Source: Terriglobales bacterium
GTDB lineage: Bacteria > Acidobacteriota > Terriglobia > Terriglobales > Acidobacteriaceae
Direction of reading: 5' to 3'
DNA length: 64,000 nucleotides
NCBI GenBank assembly: GCA_035764005.1
Contig: DASTZZ010000005.1
Location: 18,913 to 82,912 of the forward strand
The first letter of the stretch is position 1; every line of letters begins with the position of its first letter. The notes under the pieces are model-generated. The model did no database searches. It was not told the origin of the DNA and saw only the letters and a list, made by a program, of their open reading frames with translations. Below are positions 55,389 through 63,951 of the stretch, one piece after another. A program made the position numbers and the translations under genes.

Positions 55389-55750
55389 TTACCACCTCCG
55401 AAGGCGCAGAGTAGCAGTAAGCCAAGACCGGGCGAAGATGACGAAAGACAGGTCGGAGTAACTTTCGGCAGAGGGAACGCTAACGCGAATATCCGATGAA
55501 ACAGTGACACTCGTGCGGTGTCGACGCGCCGGAAAATTCGCAGCTTTAATTTCGGATTACCGCGCAATTCCGATATTAAGTATTTATTCAGGAACGACTT
55601 ACAAGGATTTCCGAGTATTTCCCTGCCGATGGCTGGAACTTTCGAGAAATGGGCAGAATTCAACGATTCTTACTTCTTGCGTGAAAAGAACATCTAGTCT
55701 TGTCCCTGTTAAATGGTGAGTAGGGAACTTGACTTCGAATCCGTAAAGCC
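55389..55750. other. Intergenic region, AT-rich in the middle
   Basis: This 362-base gap precedes the minus-strand pseudo-receiver gene and follows the end of the next minus-strand gene. It is AT-richer than its surroundings near 55540-55620. I see no gene, hairpin or repeat. It probably holds the pseudo-receiver promoter. Confidence 0.4.
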
Positions 55751-56641
55751 TTACTCCCCCTGCTTTTCCGCCATTTCCGTCGCACCCTTCTTCAGGATCT
55801 CGACTCCCTGAGCCATGCTGAGGTGATCGGGAAGCCTTTTGAAGTCGCTCTCGTATTCCTGCTCCTTGTAGACAAGCGATTTGAAAATCAAAGCTTTGCC
55901 GGTGAGATCGAGTTTCATGACGGTGGTATCCCAGTGATTGCCGTCAACCTGCTCCTGCTCAACCATAAAGCTGCCGCCTTTATAAAGGCGGCCAAGGATG
56001 CCCCAGCCGAAATCGACATCGTGGAAGAGGTGGGCATCGATCTTGCGCAGCCGTTGCTGCGGAACGTTCAGCCAGAGCTCGCCGGCCATGCCGGTATATA
56101 CGGATTCCTCCCGGGATGCGGGCTCGTAGTCCGGATCGGGACGAAAGCGCAGCTTCACGATGTCGCCATCGCGACCGATCTCCTGATAGAAGAAAGCGTT
56201 CGGCAAGGCCTTAACCATGATCTGCGCACGGTTCTCATCTTCCTTTTCGCGCTTCATGCGCTGACGCTGCGCGTCAGGATCATTCGCCAGTTTCGTGATC
56301 TTGTCCTGTTCGGATCGCTTTTGATCTTCTGTAGGAGGCTTGCCGTCGATCAGGAGCGTACGCGCCACACTGCCTTGATCGGTTTGCACGATCTCCTTGA
56401 GGGAAGTTCCTTTCGGCGTGACTCTCTTTAGCCTGAACATGTAGTGCGACTTGTCGCGCGCTTCCTGCTCTAGTTCATTCGCAACAACTCGGCGGACAAG
56501 CTCGCGGGCCTTGGGGTCGTTGGAGAAATTCGGACCTTGACTCGCGCTGTCATCGGCACGCGAAGCTGCGCAAAGCAAAACGAGAGCTGCAGGCAGAAGA
56601 ACGAGTCTCCTGGCGAGGCTGCGTGCTTTGGTTATAGACAT
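55751..56641 (-). CDS. Exported protein, outer-membrane lipoprotein-sorting-like
   Basis: A 296-residue protein with signal LVLLPAALVLLCAASRA. A charged helical region (ELEQEARDKSHYMFRLKRVTP) leads into a beta-rich C-terminal half (GELWLNVPQQRLRKIDAHLF, DVDFGWGILGRLYKGGSF) resembling LolA/LolB-like or DUF-type folds. Family assignment is tentative. The start is ATG 56641. Confidence 0.7.
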   Translation of the reverse strand: MSITKARSLARRLVLLPAALVLLCAASRADDSASQGPNFSNDPKARELVRRVVANELEQEARDKSHYMFRLKRVTPKGTSLKEIVQTDQGSVARTLLIDGKPPTEDQKRSEQDKITKLANDPDAQRQRMKREKEDENRAQIMVKALPNAFFYQEIGRDGDIVKLRFRPDPDYEPASREESVYTGMAGELWLNVPQQRLRKIDAHLFHDVDFGWGILGRLYKGGSFMVEQEQVDGNHWDTTVMKLDLTGKALIFKSLVYKEQEYESDFKRLPDHLSMAQGVEILKKGATEMAEKQGE

Positions 56642-57337
56642 AAAAACCTTGGGGTCGTACCTATTAGACGAAGCAAAGCCGCTACTTTGTTGCAACACAC
56701 ATTAACACCAGGAGTTGGGAAATGCAGGCCAAAAACGCCGACGGCGGCTTCTGGAAGCCGCCGTTGGATGAAGAAGATGGTGTGCTTTCAGCAGGATACG
56801 CTCGAATCGAAACCGATCTTGCCGATTCGCTGCGGTCCCAACGTAGTGTCGGCCCATTCGGAAAAAGGCAGTCCCATTGGCTGTTAGCCGCTGATAACGA
56901 CAGAACCGCTGTTCCCCTGGTTCTTCGGTTCCGCTGCACACAGCGACCGTTCCGACTGGGCCGACACTCCACTCCATTGCAAGCGCATCACCAATGCGCC
57001 AATAAACGCAGAAGCGGTTGTGAATCGCGCGTTTCAGAGGACTTTTGCAAGTACCGCGGACGATAAGCGGCTGGTTCTCTGGATATCCAACTTGAGCATC
57101 CGCGTGCTCCATGGTGGTACTTGGATTCCACATTGCTGTCCTGATTCGAACACTCGAATTCTTGGGCCTATAATGCTTGTGCGCGATGCCGACGCGATGA
57201 CTACCTCTGCGACTTCGCGTGCTGCATTGCGCAATGAGAGTTGCGCCCTGTATAGTTTGCGCCAAACCGCTCCGGTCATCTGCACGCGCTGATGACTGGT
57301 TGTGACGCAAGGCATATCGCGTACCAGGAGGGACTCC
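56642..57337. other. Long gap upstream of bactofilin
   Basis: Nearly 700 bases. A hairpin (ACGGCGGCTTC/GAAGCCGCCGT, 56741-56764) lies near the left. A frame at 56722-57066 has AGGAG upstream and a plausible first 50 residues (MQAKNADGGFWKPPLDEEDG) but loses protein character later. The minus frame at 56702-57742 runs antisense to bactofilin and is rejected. Confidence 0.4.
57146..57174 (+). promoter_or_regulatory. Possible promoter for bactofilin
   Basis: TATAAT at 57169-57174 is a perfect -10 box. The -35 position (TCGAAC) is weak. It lies 164 bases before the bactofilin start. Confidence 0.3.
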
Positions 57338-57823
57338 GTGGACAATTTCCGGCCGGGCGAATCGCGCACCGACATTGCCCATATCGGGAAATCCGTCGTT
57401 ATTAAAGGTGAACTCTCCGGCAGCGAGGACCTGTACCTCGACGGAGAGGTCGAAGGCAGCATCGAGTTGCGCGATCACAGCCTCACCATCGGTCCCAACG
57501 GACACGTGCGCGCAAACATCAACGCCAAAGAAGTCATCGTGCAGGGCAAAGTCGAGGGCAACATCACCGGTACCGATCGCGTGGAGCTGCGCAAGTCCGC
57601 CGTGCAGGTTGGGGACATCGCCACGCAGCGCATCGTCATTGAAGACGGCGCATATTTCAAAGGCGGCATCGACATTCGCAAGGACAAAGACAAGGACAAA
57701 GATCAAACTCCGCGCCGCGAAACCTCTCCGGCGCAAACACAAACTTCTACTCCGGTCACGCAGGTTACGACTCCAGCGTCGTCCCCGTTGCCTGCTGCGC
57801 CCGCTTCCTCAACCAGAGGCTAG
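57338..57823 (+). CDS. Bactofilin
   Basis: A 161-residue cytoskeletal polymer protein. The core (about 14-115) has the bactofilin pattern: AHIGKSVVIKGELSGSEDLY, DGEVEGSIEL, GKVEGNITGTDRVEL, and YFKGGIDI. A Lys/Asp tract and a Thr/Ser/Pro-rich tail follow. AGGAGG lies 7 bases before GTG 57338. The next gene starts 17 bases downstream. Confidence 0.9.
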   Translation: MDNFRPGESRTDIAHIGKSVVIKGELSGSEDLYLDGEVEGSIELRDHSLTIGPNGHVRANINAKEVIVQGKVEGNITGTDRVELRKSAVQVGDIATQRIVIEDGAYFKGGIDIRKDKDKDKDQTPRRETSPAQTQTSTPVTQVTTPASSPLPAAPASSTRG

Positions 57824-57840
57824 GATAAGATCAACGAAAG

Positions 57841-58488
57841 GTGGCTAACTCCTTCTTTCGGTTTTTTCGCCGCGGCGCAGCGGCCCAGCACGAACAATCA
57901 GCGCAATCCGTCGATGCCGGTACTCGGCGCTCCAGTGGATTAGGAGAGCTCACGCGCCTGCTCAAAGGCGCAGAAGGTCTCGCCATTCTGGACCTCGGAC
58001 CAACTTCGCCCGCCAACATCACGCATTTCACTGAACTCGGGCATCGCGTCTACAACGAAGACGTTCTCCTCCTTTCGCAAAATCCTGAATATCGCAGCAG
58101 CTCGGAACCAGGCGGAATCGATGTCGATCGCTTCTTCAAAGAAAACCTCGTCTTCCGCAACGTCAAGTTCGACGCCGTCCTCTGCTGGGACATTCCCGAT
58201 TACCTCGCCGAACCTCTGGTGAAACCCATGATCGAGCGCATTGCCTCGGTGCTGAATCCCAAGGGATACCTCCTCGCCTTCTTTCATACGAAAGACGCCG
58301 GACCAGACGCGCCGTACTATCGCTATCACATTCAGGGCGCCGACACGCTGCGCCTGCAGCACGGTCCGCAATTCCGGCTGCAACGCATCTTCAATAATCG
58401 CCACATCGAGAATCTCTTCCACGATTACGCATCGCTGAAGTTCTTTCTGGCCCGCGACAACGTTAGGGAAGTGCTCGTGGTCAGATAG
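57841..58488 (+). CDS. SAM-dependent methyltransferase-like protein
   Basis: A 215-residue protein. Residues 45-55 (GLAILDLGPTS) match motif I of class I methyltransferases; FDAVLCWDIPDYL fits motif IV and LNPKGYLLAFF a later strand. Start GTG 57841. It is the second gene of the bactofilin operon; target unknown. Confidence 0.78.
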   Translation: MANSFFRFFRRGAAAQHEQSAQSVDAGTRRSSGLGELTRLLKGAEGLAILDLGPTSPANITHFTELGHRVYNEDVLLLSQNPEYRSSSEPGGIDVDRFFKENLVFRNVKFDAVLCWDIPDYLAEPLVKPMIERIASVLNPKGYLLAFFHTKDAGPDAPYYRYHIQGADTLRLQHGPQFRLQRIFNNRHIENLFHDYASLKFFLARDNVREVLVVR

Positions 58489-58494
58489 GCCAAC

Positions 58495-58520
58495 GGAACC
58501 GCCGCCGGTAGGCGGTGGGT
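58495..58520. repeat. GGAACCGCCGCCGGTAGGCGG repeat
   Basis: Single arm related to the repeat at 25228-25361, followed by a hairpin GGTCGCC/GGCGAAC. Nothing else is recognisable in the 266-base gap to 58754. Confidence 0.55.
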
Positions 58521-58754
58521 CGGAGGTCGCCGAAAGGCGAACTCCGAATGCCACGATACTGCAATTGCGCAGAACGCGGCCGCAACACACGCGGCTGCCC
58601 CAGCGCCTAGCGGCCCCGGTTCCGCTGGCCTGGCCCCGCCTGCAATTTCCGCAGCCTGTAAAGTCGTGCCCTTTCCTCAAGCGCCTCCAGCAATTGCCAA
58701 AACAATTTAAGTTTCCCGTTTCGGATTCAGCTCTCGTCGTGTACATTAACGCGA

Positions 58755-59978
58755 ATGACTCCGGCCCTTGCGCCTATCCGGCTTGCAGGCGAGAAAGATT
58801 CCCAATCGAAGTCCCACTGGTTTCCCACCTGGCCCACTTTTTCGGACGACGAAATCGCCGCCGCTGCTGAAGTCCTAAGTTCTGGGCGCGTGAACTACTG
58901 GACCGGCGAACACGGCCGCAGATTCGAACAGGAATTTGCTGCAGCGTGCGGCTGTAAACATGCCATTGCCGTCGCGAACGGAACTGTAGCTCTCGAACTT
59001 GCATTGCGATCCCTCGGCGTTGGTGCTGGTGACGACGTCATCGTTCCGAGCCGAACGTTTGTCGCGTCGGCAAGCTGCGTTGCAATGTGCGGAGCCCGTC
59101 CGATATTCGCCGACATCGATCGCGACAGTCAGAACATCACTGCGGCAACTCTCGAAGCCGCGCTCACTCCCGCGACCCGCGCGATCATCGCCGTCCATCT
59201 CGCCGGATGGCCGTGCGAGATGAATTCCATTATGGGACTCGCGCGCAGCAAAAACCTGCTCGTCGTCGAAGACTGCGCGCAGGCGCAAGGGGCAACATAT
59301 TGCGGCAAGCCGGTGGGTTCCTTCGGCCAGGCTGCCGCCTTTTCTTTTTGCCAGGACAAAATCATGACCACCGCCGGCGAAGGCGGAATGCTGGTCACGA
59401 ACGATTCCGCTCTCCACGAACGCGCGTGGGCATTCAAAGATCACGGCAAGGATTACTCGCGCTCTCGCGCCAACAACGGTGTTCAAGTGATTCGTCGGAT
59501 GCATGACAATATCGGCACCAATTGGAGAATGACCGAAGTGCAGGCCGCGATCGGACGCCGCCAACTCCTCAAAGTTCCCGGCTGGCTCGAGCTGCGACGA
59601 CGCAACGCCGCGATTCTCGCAGCGCGTCTGTCGCAACTGCCGGCGCTTCGGATCCCTGTCCCGTCGAATAACGTTAGCCATGCCTTCTACCGTTTCTGCG
59701 CATTTCTCCGGCCGGAAATGCTGAAACCAGATTGGAACCGCGACCGCATTCTCCAGACGATCTTGTCGCGAGGAGTTCCGTGCTCGAGCGGCGGCAGCGG
59801 CGAACTTTATCTGGAACAAGCGTTTGCCTCCTCGCGGCCGCCGGAACGGCTCAAAGTTTCACGCGAGCTTGCGGAAACAAGCCTGGCTTTCCTCGTGCAT
59901 CCCAGTTTGGGAAAGCACGATATGGATGCGATGTCCGAGATCATCGCCGACGTTGTGCGCGCGGCTGCTCTCATTTAG
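58755..59978 (+). CDS. DegT/DnrJ/EryC1 family aminotransferase
   Basis: A 407-residue PLP enzyme acting on nucleotide-linked keto sugars. Motifs: WTGEHGRRFEQEFA, AVANGTVALELALRSLG, VVEDCAQAQGA, and the PLP Lys at 202 in SFCQDKIMTTAGEGG. A C-terminal HPSLGKHDM follows. No other sugar-nucleotide gene is adjacent. Confidence 0.9.
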   Translation: MTPALAPIRLAGEKDSQSKSHWFPTWPTFSDDEIAAAAEVLSSGRVNYWTGEHGRRFEQEFAAACGCKHAIAVANGTVALELALRSLGVGAGDDVIVPSRTFVASASCVAMCGARPIFADIDRDSQNITAATLEAALTPATRAIIAVHLAGWPCEMNSIMGLARSKNLLVVEDCAQAQGATYCGKPVGSFGQAAAFSFCQDKIMTTAGEGGMLVTNDSALHERAWAFKDHGKDYSRSRANNGVQVIRRMHDNIGTNWRMTEVQAAIGRRQLLKVPGWLELRRRNAAILAARLSQLPALRIPVPSNNVSHAFYRFCAFLRPEMLKPDWNRDRILQTILSRGVPCSSGGSGELYLEQAFASSRPPERLKVSRELAETSLAFLVHPSLGKHDMDAMSEIIADVVRAAALI

Positions 59979-60026
59979 GGAATCAATCCTGCCGTGCCTC
60001 ACCGTTGCCATTGATAGACTCAGTAA

Positions 60027-60386
60027 GTGACTGCGGACCGCGAACGTGCAGAGACGCATTTCCAAAGAGGCCTCGACTTGTTTGCAGAGGGCAAGAATGA
60101 AGAAGCCGTTACGGAATATGAACAATGCCTCGCGGTTAATCCCGCGCACTCGGAAGCCCTGCACGGACTCGCGCGCGCCTTGCAGGAGTTGAACCGCTTT
60201 GACGAGTCGGTAACTGCGTGCAAGCGGCTCGTGGAGCTCAAGCCCGATGACCCGCTCTCGTTTACCGCTTTGTCGATCGCGCTGCATAGAAAAGGATTGA
60301 TCACCGAAGCCGAATCCGCCGCTAATCGAGCGCGAATCCTCGACTGGAAGAAGCAACTGCGCGAGAAAAAACCGCGCACCATCTAA
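60027..60386 (+). CDS. Small TPR protein
   Basis: A 119-residue protein with about three TPR units (AETHFQRGLDLFAEGKNEEAV, ALHGLARALQELNRFDESV, SFTALSIALHRKGLITEAE). Start GTG 60027, 48 bases after the aminotransferase gene, so probably in the same transcript. Confidence 0.85.
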   Translation: MTADRERAETHFQRGLDLFAEGKNEEAVTEYEQCLAVNPAHSEALHGLARALQELNRFDESVTACKRLVELKPDDPLSFTALSIALHRKGLITEAESAANRARILDWKKQLREKKPRTI

Positions 60387-60484
60387 TTCCACTTCGAGCC
60401 AGCTTTCCTCCCGTCGAGCGGCTATGCTATAAAATGAAGACAACTTAACCGCAGCTCGCCCTCCTGGCGAGAAGCAAACGACAC

Positions 60485-60560
<76 letters not shown>

Positions 60561-60640
60561 TTATTCAACAGCTTACAAACAATCGAGTGTGCCTGAAACC
60601 GGCGAGTGTGCTTGTAGTGTCCTTGTTGTGGAAGCGGACA

Positions 60641-60667
60641 CAAAAAAGCCCGCCGATGATGGCGGGC
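60641..60667 (-). terminator. Rho-independent terminator
   Basis: On the minus strand: GCCCGCC/GGCGGGC stem with a 6-base loop, followed by T6. It ends the minus-strand small-gene operon. Confidence 0.88.
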
Positions 60668-60678
60668 CTGAGTGGGAA

Positions 60679-60703
60679 CGTGTCGGTCAACGTGTCCGAC
60701 ACG
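60679..60703. repeat. Inverted repeat CGTGTCGG/CCGACACG
   Basis: Perfect 8-base arms around 9 bases, between the tRNA-side terminator and the first minus-strand gene. Could be a recombinase or regulator binding site. Confidence 0.5.
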
Positions 60704-60707
60704 ATGC

Positions 60708-61019
60708 TTATGCTGCGCGTTTCCTGCGTTTCGGCTTGCTGACTGAGCCGAGCTTGTCCGGCGGAATGAAGCGGATGCCGCTGACGATACACTGAGCCAG
60801 TCCTGCTGCTCGGAGTGCGTGATGTTCGAGTGCCTCAGCCTGCCTCTTTAGCCATGCTTTCTTCGTCGGCGCTTCGGTTCTTCGGTCAGCCCACCAAACG
60901 GCGGCTCGGCGTATGAATCCGGCTTCGCCTTCGTAGGTGTCACCGGCGATGCTCTTGATTAGCGCTCGCTGTTCCTTGGAGAACGTGACGCGGATTACTT
61001 CGCCTTTCTCCCGCCTCAT
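60708..61019 (-). CDS. Small RHH-like protein of the element
   Basis: A 103-residue basic protein. Residues 8-45 (VIRVTFSKEQRALIKSI, GEAGFIRRAAVWWA) follow the strand-helix-helix spacing of ribbon-helix-helix or mobilisation accessory proteins; this is inference. Its ATG overlaps the stop of the next upstream gene. Confidence 0.7.
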   Translation of the reverse strand: MRREKGEVIRVTFSKEQRALIKSIAGDTYEGEAGFIRRAAVWWADRRTEAPTKKAWLKRQAEALEHHALRAAGLAQCIVSGIRFIPPDKLGSVSKPKRRKRAA

Positions 61020-61192
61020 GCTGCACCCGCCTTTCTGCCTTTTGAGAGCGTGATGAGCCTGTACACGTAGTTAACGACGAGGATTGCGTCCTGATGGCTC
61101 AGGTTCAATTCCTCCAGAACCCGCTCTAGGCGCATCAGCTTCTTGCGCAGATCGGACTTGATCGGCACCGGACTGACGGCGGGGCGGGTCAT
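61016..61192 (-). CDS. 58-residue protein of the element
   Basis: Starts MTRPAVSPVPIKSDLRKKL at 61192 and ends TGA at 61016. A helical middle (RLERVLEELNLSHQDAILVV) is visible. It overlaps both neighbours by ATGA, which supports expression. Family unknown. Confidence 0.65.
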   Translation of the reverse strand: MTRPAVSPVPIKSDLRKKLMRLERVLEELNLSHQDAILVVNYVYRLITLSKGRKAGAA

Positions 61193-61578
61193 GCTGCACC
61201 GCCGCGATCAGTAAGCCGCATCACGGCAGCGGTGCCCTTAGGGACTCTGTTTATCGTGGATGCCGTCGTAGTAAGCAGTCCGGCTTTCGCTGCAAAGTCG
61301 AATAGCTGCTCTGGCGTGAATGTGGCGTGGAAGTGCTCGGTGCTGCCACAGGGAAAATCGGCCTGCTTGGCTTCATATTCCCAAGTGAGAGTTATCCGAA
61401 CATCGTCTACTACGCGATGCTCAGCTTGTTTAGCATTGGCCGGATCGAAATCGCTATCCAGGATTCCGTCAACATCGACAAAGCTGATGCTCACGGGGTA
61501 TTTGCGCCGATGGGCCTTCTTGCGGCCTTTGGTAACGAGTTGAAGTTTGCGGGTGGTCTTAGACTTGGATACAGCCAT
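61189..61578 (-). CDS. Unknown protein of the element
   Basis: A 129-residue protein with a basic N-terminus (KSKTTRKLQLVTKGRKKAHRR), then SFVDVDGILDSDFDPANAK and HFHATFTPEQLFDFAAKAG. AGGAGG lies 8 bases before the ATG. I recognise no family. Translationally coupled to the 58-residue gene. Confidence 0.7.
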   Translation of the reverse strand: MAVSKSKTTRKLQLVTKGRKKAHRRKYPVSISFVDVDGILDSDFDPANAKQAEHRVVDDVRITLTWEYEAKQADFPCGSTEHFHATFTPEQLFDFAAKAGLLTTTASTINRVPKGTAAVMRLTDRGGAA

Positions 61579-61665
61579 GATTCATCCTCCTAAGTAGGGT
61601 GATTGTGGTTAGCCTCGTTCGGGTGTGTCAGCACTCGGGCGGGGCGCTTTGGTTTGAGGGAAACT

Positions 61666-61815
61666 CTAATCTTCTGCTGGCAGCTCTTCTCTGACGATTT
61701 GCCAGAGATTAGGTTCTTTCACCATCGCAGCGAAGCGGAGCGCTGAACTCAGATCGTCCTCGCTCTCGCCGGGATGAAGTGTAATTGTTCTGGTTTTCCA
61801 ATCTACTAGTGGCAT
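61666..61815 (-). CDS. 49-residue protein of the element
   Basis: Starts MPLVDWKTRTITLHPGESE at 61815 and ends with EELPAED. AAGGAG lies 8 bases before the ATG. Acidic, no family recognised. It sits 11 bases after the recombinase gene. Confidence 0.6.
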   Translation of the reverse strand: MPLVDWKTRTITLHPGESEDDLSSALRFAAMVKEPNLWQIVREELPAED

Positions 61816-61826
61816 CACTGCTCCTT

Positions 61827-62972
61827 TTACTGAGTCCGCGCTGGCATCTGCGCGACTTTCGCTTTGTCCTGCTCTAACTGCTGTTGACGGTAAGCCTCTG
61901 CAGCTTTCAAGGCTTCCCGCTGCTGAGCCTCTTCAACGATTGCATAGCGCCGGAACATCGAATCAGTTTTGTGTCCCGTGATTCGCATAGCAACGACTTG
62001 CGGCACTCCAGCTTTTATCAGATTGCGTGCAGCGCAGCGGCGAAGATCATGGAACAGGCGACCAGGGACGTTGGCGAACTTGCAAGCTGTCGCCCATGCT
62101 TTCCTAAATTCCCCGATGCGCTGGCCCTTCAGATGAAAGATGTACTCAGCCACGGTCGTGACGTTGCCCTTCTTGTCTTTCACCTTCCGAACTTCTCTCC
62201 GGCGCTCGATCAATTCGGCCAGTTCGCCCTCTAGCGCGATTGTGCGGCCCTCGCCGTTCTTGCTGTTCTCAGCTCTCAGCGTGATCGCATCGCCGTGAAC
62301 GTCCGACCATTTGAGGCTCTGGACTTCGCCCTTGCGCATTCCGGTGATGTATGCGAACAAGGTGAAATCTTGCAGGTAGGCCGGAAGATGCGAGATGACG
62401 GAGCGAATCTCCGTCTCAGTGAAGAATCCAGAACGCGCATTGCCAGTCTCGCTCAGGTGCTTGATGACTGGCGCACTCGACAGACGCTTATTCTCGATTG
62501 CTAGAGCGAATGATTGGCCGAGAACCTGACAAAAACGATTGATCGTAGCGTCTTTGTATTTCGCCTCGCGCAAATCAAGTTGCCAGTTTGCAACGGCCTC
62601 GCTGGTAACAGCAGTTGCCCGCCATGCTCCGAAGCGCTCACGCACCTTCTTGACTGTCGATTCGGTGCGATCATTCCACTTCCCGCGCAGCTCATAGTCA
62701 GACTTGAGCGAATCCAGCAAATCGCCAACAGTGCAACGCTGCTGCGTCGGAGTGACGAATGCAGGCCCCCCGCCCTTCTCTGTGATTACCTGCTTCACCC
62801 GTGAGGTTAGGAATCGCTCAGCCTCATGGCGCTTCGCTTCGATGGCTTCCAGCTTCTCGCCAGTGCGAACGTGCTTTGCTACTTCGCGGTGCTGTTTGCC
62901 GTTGTGGTAGTACTCGACCCACCAATAGGGAGAACGGGGCAAACGAGAGAAAATGCGGCCATCGCCTTTCAT
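61827..62972 (-). CDS. Tyrosine recombinase (phage-type integrase)
   Basis: A 381-residue enzyme. N-terminal arm-binding part (FSRLPRSPYWWVEYYHNGK), core-binding domain from about 105, and catalytic domain with Arg in TGMRKGEVQSL, HDLRR, His in GHKT and Tyr in MFRRYAI. AAGGAG lies 8 bases before ATG 62972, inside the upstream zinc-ribbon gene. It probably targets the tRNA-Asn 3' end. Confidence 0.9.
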   Translation of the reverse strand: MKGDGRIFSRLPRSPYWWVEYYHNGKQHREVAKHVRTGEKLEAIEAKRHEAERFLTSRVKQVITEKGGGPAFVTPTQQRCTVGDLLDSLKSDYELRGKWNDRTESTVKKVRERFGAWRATAVTSEAVANWQLDLREAKYKDATINRFCQVLGQSFALAIENKRLSSAPVIKHLSETGNARSGFFTETEIRSVISHLPAYLQDFTLFAYITGMRKGEVQSLKWSDVHGDAITLRAENSKNGEGRTIALEGELAELIERRREVRKVKDKKGNVTTVAEYIFHLKGQRIGEFRKAWATACKFANVPGRLFHDLRRCAARNLIKAGVPQVVAMRITGHKTDSMFRRYAIVEEAQQREALKAAEAYRQQQLEQDKAKVAQMPARTQ

Positions 62973-63115
62973 TTCGATTTCTCCTTGCGTGGAACGTTCC
63001 AGTACGGGGTTTTGCATTTTGCGCAGCGCACCGGCAATTTGTCGGCAAGCCAGACGTAGCCGCAGCGCTCGCACTTGCACTCCAGACGCTTCACTTTTAC
63101 TGTGCGTGTAACCAT
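62969..63115 (-). CDS. 48-residue zinc-ribbon protein
   Basis: Starts MVTRTVKVKRLECKCERCG and contains RCAKCKTPYWNVP: two Cys pairs (CxC-x2-C and CxxC) in a rubredoxin-like spacing. Its TGA overlaps the recombinase ATG as ATGA, so both are probably made from one mRNA. Function unknown. Confidence 0.75.
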   Translation of the reverse strand: MVTRTVKVKRLECKCERCGYVWLADKLPVRCAKCKTPYWNVPRKEKSK

Positions 63116-63125
63116 ATTCTCTCGT

Positions 63126-63153
63126 AGTGTACACCTATGGAGATGGTTGTCAA
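63126..63153 (-). promoter_or_regulatory. Promoter of the zinc-ribbon/integrase operon
   Basis: Minus strand: TTGACA (63148-63153), 16-base spacer, TACACT (63126-63131). The expected start point lies about 4 bases before the zinc-ribbon ATG, so the mRNA would be nearly leaderless. Confidence 0.6.
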
Positions 63154-63171
63154 CAGAGAAATCGCAGGGGA

Positions 63172-63645
63172 TTATTTGGACTTCCGACGAAGAGAAATGC
63201 CCATAGCCTTCAAGAGCTTCCTATCTTTTGGGTCAAGATGCTTGCCGAGTGGCCCAATACGCTGCTTGCGTGCTGGCTGCGGGTTGATCAGGATACTGTC
63301 TGCCAGTGAATTGAATTGCTGAGCGAACCTCATTGCATCGCTTCTGGCTGCATCCCGCTCAGACTTCAGAGTCTGTAGTTCGTTCGCTATAACAGTGAAT
63401 GTGCGCACGAGGTCATTCTTGGCCTGATGTCGGGCCTTAGCGGTTGACTGGCTTTCATCGATTGTCGCTACCATGTCGTCAATCCATTCACGGAGTTCCG
63501 ATTCATTGAGCTGTGGCTGTTTTTCGATTTTGGATTTCCGAGATCGCCGTCGCTCGCCGAAGAATGATTCATTTGTGCCGAAAAAATCGTGATTCCTCAA
63601 TGTGGTTTTACCGTCCCTTCTGTGCAATGTATCGATCAATTCCAA
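63172..63645 (-). CDS. Unknown charged protein of the element
   Basis: A 157-residue protein, charged and helical (ARHQAKNDLVRTFTVIANELQTLKSERDAA), with a basic C-terminal tail. Start TTG 63645 lies inside the excisionase-like gene and is uncertain. No family recognised. Confidence 0.6.
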   Translation of the reverse strand: MELIDTLHRRDGKTTLRNHDFFGTNESFFGERRRSRKSKIEKQPQLNESELREWIDDMVATIDESQSTAKARHQAKNDLVRTFTVIANELQTLKSERDAARSDAMRFAQQFNSLADSILINPQPARKQRIGPLGKHLDPKDRKLLKAMGISLRRKSK

Positions 63646-63913
63646 CGCTCGAAAATAGTACCTTGCGACCCTCGCGACGAGTGAACGGGTACCGCCTCGA
63701 ATTGCGATAGAGAAAATTTGCCGAGATTCCCAAACGTTCTGCAGCCTCTTTCACGTCGATCAGTCGATCCGGTTGAGACGGTGCTGGAGCTAGCGAACTG
63801 AGGCGCATCACTGCAGTGGCGCGGATTTCTTCAAGCTGGCCCAGCAACTTCGGCAACTGCTCAGGCTGCATTGCGTGAACTGCACTCAACACGGTTTGGA
63901 GTTCTTGCATCAT
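63608..63913 (-). CDS. Excisionase-like helix-turn-helix protein
   Basis: A 101-residue protein. The C-terminal 50 residues fit the MerR-type excisionase HTH: LIDVKEAAERLGISANFLYRN, then a wing with FTRREGRKVLFSSVGIDRYI. The N-terminus is helical. It may control excision or the integrase operon. Confidence 0.82.
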   Translation of the reverse strand: MMQELQTVLSAVHAMQPEQLPKLLGQLEEIRATAVMRLSSLAPAPSQPDRLIDVKEAAERLGISANFLYRNSRRYPFTRREGRKVLFSSVGIDRYIAQKGR

Positions 63914-63924
63914 TCGATGCCTTT

Positions 63925-63951
63925 GGCGGATTCCCTTTTGGAGAATCCGCC
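63925..63951. repeat. Hairpin GGCGGATTC/GAATCCGCC
   Basis: Perfect 9-bp stem with a 9-base loop, 12 bases upstream of the excisionase-like gene. No T tract on either side, so a regulatory site is more likely than a terminator. Confidence 0.5.

Noticed and set aside
56702..57742. 346-residue minus-strand frame
   Set aside because: It runs antisense to bactofilin, whose domain pattern is clear, and its residues lack any family character.
58875..59819. 314-residue minus-strand frame
   Set aside because: Shadow of the DegT aminotransferase in the opposite strand.
63925..63951. Hairpin as a terminator
   Set aside because: No T tract follows on either strand, so it is listed only as a hairpin.
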